The notes under the pieces are model-generated. The model saw nothing but the letters and a program-made list of their open reading frames with translations, was not told the origin of the DNA and made no database searches. A stretch of 6,860 nucleotides of DNA from the NCBI GenBank assembly GCA_024399225.1, contig JAKSHV010000056.1, positions 1-6,860 of the forward strand, given 5' to 3'. The position numbers and the translations under genes were made by a program. Positions within the stretch are counted from its first letter, which is position 1; every line of letters starts with the position of its first letter. This document shows positions 1-4,994 of the stretch, one piece after another. This DNA is from an archaeon. GTDB taxonomy: Archaea > Thermoplasmatota > Thermoplasmata > Methanomassiliicoccales > Methanomethylophilaceae.

Positions 1-1
1 C

Positions 2-721
2 AGGGCTATCTCTCTCCCCGATTGTTCTAGGGAAGGATACACCTTCGCTGGTTGGGTCGATGAGTCCGGCAGGGTAATGACCCAGGTAGCCGCAGGTACC
101 TTCGGGGATCTGCATCTTACCGCGGTATGGTACAAGCAGGCGCAGGCCAGCGATGGAGAATCCAAGGAGATTATCACTGCCGCAAAGGACGGTGAGGATG
201 ATGTTACCCTCGTTGTCAATGAGGAGATCCTCTCCGACATCGAATCGGTTTCCGCCGAGTTCAACAACGGTGGAAAGATCACCTTCCCTGCAAGCCTGCT
301 TAGCGGCTCGCAATCGGTCACCATGAAGGCCGTGGATGTGAAGGAACTGCCTGTCCAGACCCAGGAGCTTGTCGGCAATGGAGCAGTCTTCAGTCTCAGT
401 ACTACACTCGGTAGCAGTTTCGGCGAGGCGTATGTGACTGTCAGTCTGCCGTTCGCCCTTGCCGAGGATCAGAATGACAAGGCCGTCAAGGTCTACTGGC
501 TGAAAGATGATGGAACCGTACAGGAGATTGATGCCACCTATGAGGACGGTTGCGCCGTATTCCAGACCAACCACTTCTCGTACTGGTTCGTGAAAGCGAT
601 CGATGCACCCGGGTCTTCCGGTGGTTCCAGCGGAGGAATGTGCGGTTCAACCATTGCGGCCATCGTTATGTCCATGTGTATGATTGCTGCCGTTCCAGTG
701 ATTAGGTACGTCAGGCCTTAA
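2..721 (+). CDS. C-terminal part of a membrane-anchored surface protein with a Listeria-Bacteroides-type repeat
   Basis: The reading frame is open from the left edge, so the gene begins upstream; 239 residues are visible before TAA. Fragment residues about 10-45 (REGYTFAGWVDESG, later LTAVWY) match the pattern of the Listeria-Bacteroides repeat (InlB B-repeat/Flg_new-like: GYTF-x-GW then L-x-A-x-W), common in adhesin-like surface proteins. Residues about 50-200 form a Ser/Thr/Val-rich, probably beta-sheet domain ending in NHFSYWFVKAID, like the 'TNHFSYYAV' end seen in many extracellular modules. A Gly/Ser linker (GSSGGSSGG) follows, then a hydrophobic segment of about 20 residues (TIAAIVMSMCMIAAVPVI) and the short basic tail RYVRP. 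This order suggests a long ectodomain on a C-terminal membrane anchor with the tail inside. An internal Met at position 77 is not taken as the start, because the repeat motif lies upstream of it in the same frame. Partner and ligand are unknown. Confidence 0.8.
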   Translation, partial: RAISLPDCSREGYTFAGWVDESGRVMTQVAAGTFGDLHLTAVWYKQAQASDGESKEIITAAKDGEDDVTLVVNEEILSDIESVSAEFNNGGKITFPASLLSGSQSVTMKAVDVKELPVQTQELVGNGAVFSLSTTLGSSFGEAYVTVSLPFALAEDQNDKAVKVYWLKDDGTVQEIDATYEDGCAVFQTNHFSYWFVKAIDAPGSSGGSSGGMCGSTIAAIVMSMCMIAAVPVIRYVRP

Positions 722-733
722 ACAGTTTAATCA

Positions 734-757
734 GCACACCGGGTCATCCTGGTGTGC
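734..757 (+). terminator. Stem-loop just after the surface-protein gene, possible transcript 3' end
   Basis: GCACACCGGG and CCTGGTGTGC pair over 10 bp (one G-T wobble) around the tetraloop TCAT, 12 bases after the TAA stop. No clear T run follows (CTCCTTATCAC), so as an intrinsic terminator it is incomplete. It may be a transcript-end or stability hairpin. The pairing is seen directly; the role is inferred. Confidence 0.5.
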
Positions 758-782
758 CTCCTTATCACAACATTGATGTAAC

Positions 783-863
783 CTAGTAATGTTCAGATCT
801 TCGTCAGAAATGAACATATTTTGTCTGTATGCTTTATGTATTCTGAAAAATCTGAACATCTAG
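783..863. repeat. Long imperfect inverted repeat before the small-gene cluster
   Basis: The left arm (783-809) and right arm (841-863) can form 22 base pairs: CTAG with CTAG, a perfect 10-bp block ATGTTCAGAT/ATCTGAACAT (789-798 with 850-859), then TCAGAA/TTCTGA (804-809 with 841-846). They are interrupted by a TA bulge, one C-A mismatch and a CG bulge. The 31-nt loop holds a TATA-like sequence and another TGAACAT (811-817). It could be an operator that brackets the promoter of the gene at 871, an RNA hairpin, or a remnant of a very small inverted-repeat element. The sequence does not decide between these. Confidence 0.6.
833..840 (+). promoter_or_regulatory. Candidate TATA box for the small-gene cluster
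   Basis: TTTATGTA lies about 34 bp (centre to ATG) before the start at 871. A transcript would begin around 862-864, giving a leader of only about 7-9 nt. It sits at the inner edge of the right arm of the inverted repeat, so a protein bound to that repeat would overlap it. The match to an archaeal TATA box is modest, and no BRE-like purine tract is obvious. Confidence 0.35.
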
Positions 864-870
864 AAGTAAT

Positions 871-1047
871 ATGGCAATAGAATCATTCTACACTGATCTG
901 GTTATCGACACCCCTGAGTCAGCCAAGGCTTTGGCCGAGGTTCTCGATAGTGAAGGTACATATGTGTGGGGGAGCAATGAGTTTGTTACAGACGATCCTG
1001 TTTTGCTCGAGGGGTTGAAGAGGCATCTTCTCAGTATCCATGAGTAG
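871..1047 (+). CDS. Small conserved protein of unknown function, first of three paralogs
   Basis: A 58-residue protein, MAIESFYTDL...LLSIHE, ending in TAG. I do not recognise a named family. It aligns without gaps to the two following genes: 19 of 58 positions are identical in all three, mostly in the N-terminal block ESF(Y/F)TDLVIDTP (residues 4-15). Proline 15 probably caps an amphipathic helix (about 15-29: PESAKALAEVLDSEG), and a second helix is likely at about 43-55. There is no signal peptide, membrane segment, cysteine or metal-binding motif, so a soluble cytosolic protein is expected. The paralogs differ at many synonymous third positions across the conserved block, good evidence that the frame is translated and constrained. 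The start is set by that alignment; only a weak AGAAG precedes it. It is probably the first gene of a small operon with its two copies. Confidence 0.75.
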   Translation: MAIESFYTDLVIDTPESAKALAEVLDSEGTYVWGSNEFVTDDPVLLEGLKRHLLSIHE

Positions 1048-1104
1048 TCATGAACCCTCGCTGAATAATCCCCATTAACCCGAACTTTGAATGAATGTGA
1101 GGCC

Positions 1105-1281
1105 ATGTCTACAGAATCCTTCTACACGGATCTGGTCATAGATACTCCTGCGGCAGCAAAAGCTTTCGAGGAGGTTGTGCAGAACGAGAGCACCTATATT
1201 CCGCCTCATTGTGAGATTTCTTTCAATGATCCTGTAATATGGGAAAAGTTGAAGAAGTCGCTTTTGAAACATGAGAAATAA
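1105..1281 (+). CDS. Small conserved protein of unknown function, second paralog
   Basis: A 58-residue protein, MSTESFYTDL...LLKHEK, ending in TAA and exactly the length of the paralog before it. It keeps the block ESFYTDLVIDTP, followed by a predicted helix (AAAKAFEEVVQNE) and the conserved E37, P43 and L53. One cysteine (C36) has a counterpart in the third copy but not in the first. I chose ATG 1105 because it aligns with the starts of both neighbours; an in-frame TTG at 1087 would add six residues (MNECEA) with no counterpart. GAGG lies only 2 nt before ATG 1105, too close for an ideal ribosome site. The gene follows the first copy after 57 bp and ends 4 bp before the third, which suggests co-transcription. 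The function is unknown. Confidence 0.75.
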   Translation: MSTESFYTDLVIDTPAAAKAFEEVVQNESTYIPPHCEISFNDPVIWEKLKKSLLKHEK

Positions 1282-1285
1282 TCAC

Positions 1286-1579
1286 ATGCTTGCGGAATCT
1301 TTCTTCACTGATCTTGTGATCGACACCCCCGAGGCGGCCAATGCTCTCGACGAGGTTCTTGAAAGTGATGGCTTCAGAATAGAATTGTCGTGTGAATATG
1401 TGGAGAACAATCCTTCGGTTATTGACAGAATCAGGTTATTGCTGGGGAAATCGGCCGATAAAAGCGGTAAGGAAAAACCGGGCCCGAAGGCCCTTGAGTT
1501 TCAGAAATCCCTGAGTCCCTTGTCAGCAGCATCGCTTCTGAAATGGGACAGGGTTCCGTCGAGAACCTTCTCGGCGTGA
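1286..1579 (+). CDS. Small conserved protein of unknown function, third paralog with a run-on C-terminus
   Basis: From ATG 1286 this reads 97 residues. The first 58 (MLAESFFTDLVIDTPEAANA...LLLGKSAD) align without gaps to the two preceding 58-residue proteins; the remaining 39 (KSGKEKPGPKALEFQ...) have no counterpart. The paralogs predict a stop at 1460-1462; a TAA stands at 1459-1461, one base out of frame, so a single-base deletion (or sequencing error) may have removed the original stop. The extension crosses the terminator hairpin of the opposite-strand operon and overlaps the last 79 bases of the peroxiredoxin gene, so its tail is largely antisense to conserved coding sequence and may have no function of its own. 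An ATG at 1271, overlapping the previous gene by 11 bases, would add MRNNH; the 1286 start matches the paralogs better. It may be a decaying copy. Confidence 0.6.
   Translation: MLAESFFTDLVIDTPEAANALDEVLESDGFRIELSCEYVENNPSVIDRIRLLLGKSADKSGKEKPGPKALEFQKSLSPLSAASLLKWDRVPSRTFSA
1473..1493 (-). terminator. Terminator of the minus-strand hmgA-pheT-bcp operon
   Basis: Read on the minus strand, GGGCC-TTCG-GGCCC (1493 to 1480) forms a 5-bp all-GC stem closed by a UUCG tetraloop. It is followed by GG and a run of five T (1477-1473). It begins 7 bases after the TGA stop of the peroxiredoxin gene. The fold and T run are seen directly. Archaeal termination depends mainly on the T run, so the hairpin may chiefly protect the 3' end. 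It lies inside the run-on reading frame of the third small paralog. Confidence 0.65.
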
Positions 1580-1998
1580 CCGGCGGCCTTTACATTGTGC
1601 CAGGCTTCCTCCACGGTCCCGTCCTTTCCGATGAGGAAGGTGGATCTGATGGTTCCTTCGCAGACCTTTCCGTAGCACTTTTTCTCGCCGTATGCGCCGA
1701 CCTGCCTTGCGAGCTCACTGTTAGGGTCGGACAGGAGCTTGATCTTCAGACCCAGCTTCTCCCTGAATTTGGCGTGGGATGCCACGGAGTCCTTGCTGAC
1801 TCCGAAGACGGGGATGTTCCTCAGTGCGAACTTGGGATTGAGTGCGTTGAACTCGGTGACCTCTTTGGTGCATCCGGGGGTGTTGTCCTTGGAATAGAAG
1901 AACACTACGTATCTGATGCCCTTGAGGAAGTCGGAGTCGATCTCCTCTCCGCTGTCCGCCTGAAGTACGAACCTGGGGAATGCCTCTCCTTTCTCCAT
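1501..1998 (-). CDS. bcp: Thioredoxin-dependent peroxiredoxin, Bcp/PrxQ family, with an altered active-site motif
   Basis: A 165-residue cytosolic peroxidase, predicted to reduce hydrogen peroxide and organic hydroperoxides using thioredoxin-like donors. The thioredoxin-fold peroxiredoxin domain fills the protein. The peroxidatic loop FFYSKDNTPGCTKEV carries C43 and T40, R118 (in TIRSTFLIGKDG) is the expected catalytic arginine, and DSVASHAKFREKLGL...LLSDP is typical of Bcp. Two departures are visible. The proline that opens the family motif PxxxTxxC is Ser36, and the resolving cysteine that many Bcp proteins carry five residues after the peroxidatic one is Thr48. Two other cysteines, C108 and C113 (KKCYGKVC), might resolve the sulfenic acid instead. 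The start at 1998 overlaps the pheT stop as TGATG, with GGAAGG 8 nt before it; a longer upstream frame inside pheT lacks family similarity. It is last in its operon, followed by the terminator. Confidence 0.9.
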   Translation of the reverse strand: MEKGEAFPRFVLQADSGEEIDSDFLKGIRYVVFFYSKDNTPGCTKEVTEFNALNPKFALRNIPVFGVSKDSVASHAKFREKLGLKIKLLSDPNSELARQVGAYGEKKCYGKVCEGTIRSTFLIGKDGTVEEAWHNVKAAGHAEKVLDGTLSHFRSDAADKGLRDF

Positions 1999-3656
1999 CA
2001 GAACAGCCTTCCTGATTTGGTCGCGATTATTCCCGAGATGTCCATCTCCATCATCATGACGGGGTGGGTGAGCTCGTAATCGGTGATGCACTTGGGTGCC
2101 ATCTCTCCGAAGACTCCGATCCTCTTGCCCTCGACCTCGATGAATGCACCCCTTCCGGGAAGGAAGGTGGTGTAGTCGCATGCGGAGATGGTGTAGGGGA
2201 CGTTGAGTTCCCTGAGGACGGACTCGGTGACCGATTTGATCTCGGTGAAGGAGGTCCTGGAGGCCGCCTGCAGAGCACAGAGGTGGAGAACGGTCTTCGC
2301 ATCCCTGATGACGTAGCCGACCTCGAAGATCTTCTGGGGAAGGTCACGGTTCTTGTTGTGCCTGAGGATCCTCATGAGCGAGGGCATCATGTATGCACGG
2401 AGGCAGGTGTGGTCCTCGGTGATGGGGTTCTTTACCTTGACGACCTCCACTGCGGGAAGTCCGGAGATCTCGAACTCATCCTTCTCGTTGGAGAGGGTGA
2501 GGGTGGTGAGCTCCATGTAGCCGAGTCCGATCATGATGTCCTTGACGTTCTCGGAGAAGGTGGTCTCGGGAAGGAGCTTTCCGAAGGTCTGGGTCACCTT
2601 CATCTTCTTGTTGCCGTAGTTCTCGAATCCGTAACCGACGGCGATCTCCTCGTAGATGTCGGCATCGTGGAGGATGTCGAACCTGTATGCGGGGATGTAT
2701 GCGGTGATCTTGTCTCCGTCGCACTTTCCGTCCATTCCGGACCTCTGGAGTGCCTTTACCGCCTGCTCCCCGTCAAGGGGGATGCCGTTGACTGCGTTGC
2801 ATGCTGCAAGAGAAATGGTCTTCTCGGAAGGGGTGAAGTCGGGGTAGATCTTCTTGGGTGCACCCTCCATCTCCACGGTGCAGATCTGTCCGCCCCTCTC
2901 TACGAGGGCTGCGGCGACGATGTTGAGTGCGAACTCGACTGATTTCTCGTCGAATCCGGTGACGTCGATGAAGATGTTCCTGGTGTTGACGGTGACGGTG
3001 GTCTGTGCTCCGTTGATGATCGGAGGGAAGGAGAGAACATCGCCGTTTGCATCGAAGATCATGGGGTACTTGTCGAATCCGTCGAGGAGGTGTGCGTATG
3101 CCTTTCCCTTCTCGTGTTTCTCGAGGATCTCCCTGGGAGTCATTGCCTCGGTCTTGGTGAGGGGGACGAAGGACATTCCGTCGGGATCGACGGCCTTGAA
3201 GGTGAAGGGTGCCTTGACCTTGTCGAGGTCGTGGACTCCGATGGCGAGTTTGCTCCTCTTCCTTCCGAGGGTGGTGTGGAGTTTCTCCTGAAGTTCCATG
3301 ATGGACCTGAGTGCCTGGTCGTCGATGTCGACGTTCTTGACGACAGCCGCCATGAAGTAGGGCCTGATGGCCTTGACCTCGTCGGTGACGATGGCCTTCA
3401 CATCGGACTTTCCGATGTCGTATTTCTTGAGACCGGGCTCGAATCCGAGAAACGCCTTGAGGCCGCGAGCGATACCCTCTGCGGAGTACATGTCGGGCCT
3501 GTTGGGGAAGAATTCGATTGCGATTGCATCGGAACCCTCTTCGTGTTCGTCGATGACTCCTCCGAGGAGGGGAACCTCCCTGAGAACGGTCTCCATCGAT
3601 ACGTCGCGTCCGATCATGCGGACGATGTCCTTGTAACTGGTGTTCATCACTGGCAT
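1998..3656 (-). CDS. pheT: Phenylalanyl-tRNA synthetase beta chain, archaeal type
   Basis: At 552 residues this has the usual length of archaeal/eukaryotic PheT, shorter than the bacterial chain and without its EMAP-like tRNA-binding insert or C-terminal anticodon-binding domain. With PheS it forms the heterotetramer that attaches phenylalanine to tRNA-Phe. An N-terminal region (1-85) includes the conserved FFPNRPDMYSAEGIARGL. The B3/B4 editing region follows (about 95-240), with YPMIFDANGDVLSFPPIING and the TRNIFIDVTGFD end. Then come the B5 domain (about 270-350; IPAYRFDILHDADIYEEIAVGYGFENY) and the catalytic-like core (about 355-552), with PITEDHTCLRAYMMPSLM, FEVGYVI and HPVMMMEMDI. I chose ATG 3656 because GGAAGGGG lies 6 nt before it and the MPV start is usual for the family; ATG 3647, forming TGATG with the previous stop, is the alternative. 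It overlaps the HMG-CoA reductase gene by 10 bases. pheS is not in this window. Confidence 0.96.
   Translation of the reverse strand: MPVMNTSYKDIVRMIGRDVSMETVLREVPLLGGVIDEHEEGSDAIAIEFFPNRPDMYSAEGIARGLKAFLGFEPGLKKYDIGKSDVKAIVTDEVKAIRPYFMAAVVKNVDIDDQALRSIMELQEKLHTTLGRKRSKLAIGVHDLDKVKAPFTFKAVDPDGMSFVPLTKTEAMTPREILEKHEKGKAYAHLLDGFDKYPMIFDANGDVLSFPPIINGAQTTVTVNTRNIFIDVTGFDEKSVEFALNIVAAALVERGGQICTVEMEGAPKKIYPDFTPSEKTISLAACNAVNGIPLDGEQAVKALQRSGMDGKCDGDKITAYIPAYRFDILHDADIYEEIAVGYGFENYGNKKMKVTQTFGKLLPETTFSENVKDIMIGLGYMELTTLTLSNEKDEFEISGLPAVEVVKVKNPITEDHTCLRAYMMPSLMRILRHNKNRDLPQKIFEVGYVIRDAKTVLHLCALQAASRTSFTEIKSVTESVLRELNVPYTISACDYTTFLPGRGAFIEVEGKRIGVFGEMAPKCITDYELTHPVMMMEMDISGIIATKSGRLF
2007..2012 (-). 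promoter_or_regulatory. Ribosome binding site of the peroxiredoxin gene
   Basis: GGAAGG on the minus strand, 8 nt before ATG 1998, lies inside the last codons of pheT (SGRLF). It supports the choice of the short peroxiredoxin start and suggests translation coupled to pheT. Confidence 0.6.
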
Positions 3657-4816
3657 TTTTTGCCCCTTCCTAATTCTGCGTGTGCTTTTCCAAGCTGTCC
3701 TGCCGCCTGTGCGGCGAGGGTTGAAAGTTCTCCTGCGAGAACCGTGACTGATAATATCTCGGCGAGTTTCCTTGCCTTTCCGTTGCCCTTGCATCCGAGT
3801 ACGTTGAGACATTCGGACTGGGTGGGCAGGGATGTTCCTCCGCCGACGGTACCGACCTCGACCGCGGGCATCCTGACGCTGATGTACAGGTTTCCGTCCA
3901 CGTTCTCGCAGTCGGTGAGGGTCAGACTTCCTCCGACGACCTGTGCGGGGTCCTGACCTGTGGCGAGGTAGAATGCGGCCACCATGTTGGCGGCGTGTGC
4001 GTTAGCACCGAGGGTTCCGGCCATGGAGGAACCGATGAGGTTCTTCCTGACGTTGGTCTCCACGATGGCCTCTGCGGTTGCGTGGAGCTTCTGTTCCACG
4101 ATCTCCGAGGGGATGAGGGCTTCGGCAACGACGGTCTTGCCTCTGCCTTCGATCATGTTGATTGCGGCGGCCTTCTTGTCGCTGCACATGTTTCCGGATA
4201 CGGACACGAGTTCCGCACCGGTCGCCTCCTCGATGAGCCTGCATGCTGCCTCGGAAGCGATGGTCGCCATGTTCATTCCCATGGCGTCCCCGGTCTCGAA
4301 GTAGAACCTGAGATAGAGTCCCCTTCCCATGGGGAACTTCTCGATCTTTGCGAGCCTTCCGTGGGAGGTGGTGGATTTCACGGCCTCCTTGATCTCGTCC
4401 TCGTGGGCATCGATCCACTGGATGGTCTGGCAGGCGTGCTCGAGGTCCCTGACCCTGAGAACGGGTGCACGGGTCATGTAGTCCCCGAAGACCCTGGTCC
4501 TGGAACCTCCTGCGGCGTTGATGACGGACATTCCCCTGGAGATGGATGCGATGAGTGCCCCCTCGGTGGTCGCAAGGGGGACGATGAACTCCCCGTTGGC
4601 GTACTCGCCGGAGATCTTTACAGGACCGGCATAGCCAAGGGGGATCTGGATGGATCCGATCATGTTCTCGCAGTTGCGTGAGGCGGCCTCTCCGTCGAAG
4701 CAACACTGGGTGATGCTTTCCAGTTTGGCTCCGGAGAATTCTTCAACGGCGGTACGCCTCTCATCGACGTCCGCCTGGGTGCGGCCCCTGTTCTTAAGGC
4801 CCAATCCGTCAGACAT
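3647..4816 (-). CDS. hmgA: Hydroxymethylglutaryl-CoA reductase, class I (archaeal, NADPH-dependent type)
   Basis: Reduces HMG-CoA to mevalonate, the committed step to the isoprenoid chains of archaeal membrane lipids. The 389-residue protein is the soluble catalytic domain alone, as in archaea; no membrane segment is present. Family motifs appear in order: ENMIGSIQIPLGYAGPVKI (50-68), PLATTEGALIAS with catalytic E85, TGDAMGMNMATI (175-185), SGNMCSDKKAAAIN with catalytic K214, GQDPAQVVGGS with catalytic D289, and the C-terminal histidine H379 in GKAHAELGR. All four catalytic residues are therefore present. These are class I motifs, not those of the class II degradative enzymes. ATG 4816 has no Shine-Dalgarno sequence but a TATA box at leaderless distance. 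It is the first gene of the minus-strand operon; its stop overlaps the start region of pheT. Confidence 0.97.
   Translation of the reverse strand: MSDGLGLKNRGRTQADVDERRTAVEEFSGAKLESITQCCFDGEAASRNCENMIGSIQIPLGYAGPVKISGEYANGEFIVPLATTEGALIASISRGMSVINAAGGSRTRVFGDYMTRAPVLRVRDLEHACQTIQWIDAHEDEIKEAVKSTTSHGRLAKIEKFPMGRGLYLRFYFETGDAMGMNMATIASEAACRLIEEATGAELVSVSGNMCSDKKAAAINMIEGRGKTVVAEALIPSEIVEQKLHATAEAIVETNVRKNLIGSSMAGTLGANAHAANMVAAFYLATGQDPAQVVGGSLTLTDCENVDGNLYISVRMPAVEVGTVGGGTSLPTQSECLNVLGCKGNGKARKLAEILSVTVLAGELSTLAAQAAGQLGKAHAELGRGKKCQ
3663..3670 (-). promoter_or_regulatory. Ribosome binding site that decides the pheT start
   Basis: GGAAGGGG on the minus strand, 6 nt before ATG 3656, lies inside the 3' end of hmgA. 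It favours the MPV start of PheT over the second in-frame ATG at 3647. Confidence 0.65.
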
Positions 4817-4833
4817 GGTCTCGGCTAATGCGT

Positions 4834-4845
4834 CTTTTATAATAA
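4834..4845 (-). promoter_or_regulatory. TATA box of the hmgA-pheT-bcp operon, probably leaderless
   Basis: TTATTATAAAAG on the minus strand lies with its upstream end 29 bp and its downstream end 18 bp before the A of ATG 4816. That spacing puts transcription start at or next to the ATG, and no Shine-Dalgarno sequence is present. The box is strong and AT-rich in a GC-rich setting. Confidence 0.7.
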
Positions 4846-4847
4846 CA

Positions 4848-4867
4848 CTTACGCGTGTGCGCGTGAG
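4848..4867. promoter_or_regulatory. Imperfect 20-bp palindrome next to the hmgA TATA box, candidate operator
   Basis: CTTACGCG and CGCGTGAG are inverted copies (7 of 8 pairs) around TGTG, in the region between the two divergent promoters. It begins 3 bp upstream of the hmgA TATA box, where a dimeric regulator could act on recruitment of the initiation factors. The symmetry is seen directly; the regulator and its effect are unknown. Confidence 0.4.
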
Positions 4868-4964
4868 AACCGAAGTTTACGACAGAACCATCATTTTGGG
4901 ATGTCTGGCACATGTCTGTGAAACGGAATATGGACCATCGATCGGATAGTATTCTTCCAATAGG

Positions 4965-4973
4965 ATTATAATA
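4965..4973 (+). promoter_or_regulatory. TATA box of the ABC transporter operon, probably leaderless
   Basis: ATTATAATA is centred 26 bp before ATG 4995, the classical archaeal distance from TATA box to transcription start. No Shine-Dalgarno sequence precedes the ATG, so the mRNA is probably leaderless. It also supports ATG 4995 as the true start. Confidence 0.7.
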
Positions 4974-4994
4974 GCGATTTAAACATGTGTCCGT

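Noticed and set aside
77..79. ATG at 77 as the start of the surface protein
   Set aside because: The frame is open upstream to the window edge, and half of the repeat motif (GYTFAGW) lies before this Met.
1087..1104. TTG start adding six residues to the second small protein
   Set aside because: Neither paralog has a matching extension, and ATG 1105 gives the same 58-residue length.
888..1272. Minus-strand frames opposite the first two small genes
   Set aside because: The plus-strand frames are supported by paralog alignment with synonymous differences; the minus frames do not align with each other.
2064..2942. Long plus-strand open frame opposite pheT, rich in Gly, Asp, Leu and Val
   Set aside because: It is the complement of strongly conserved pheT codons with G/C-rich third positions; composition is low-complexity and no motif is visible.
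3657..3812. Upstream-extended PheT start
   Set aside because: The added Arg-rich stretch overlaps hmgA in another frame and lacks family similarity; the ribosome binding site points to 3656.
3090..3956. Plus-strand open frame across the pheT/hmgA junction
   Set aside because: It spans two well-supported genes on the opposite strand and shows no family motif.
3995..4681. Plus-strand open frame opposite hmgA
   Set aside because: It mirrors the conserved catalytic core of HMG-CoA reductase; an antisense artefact.
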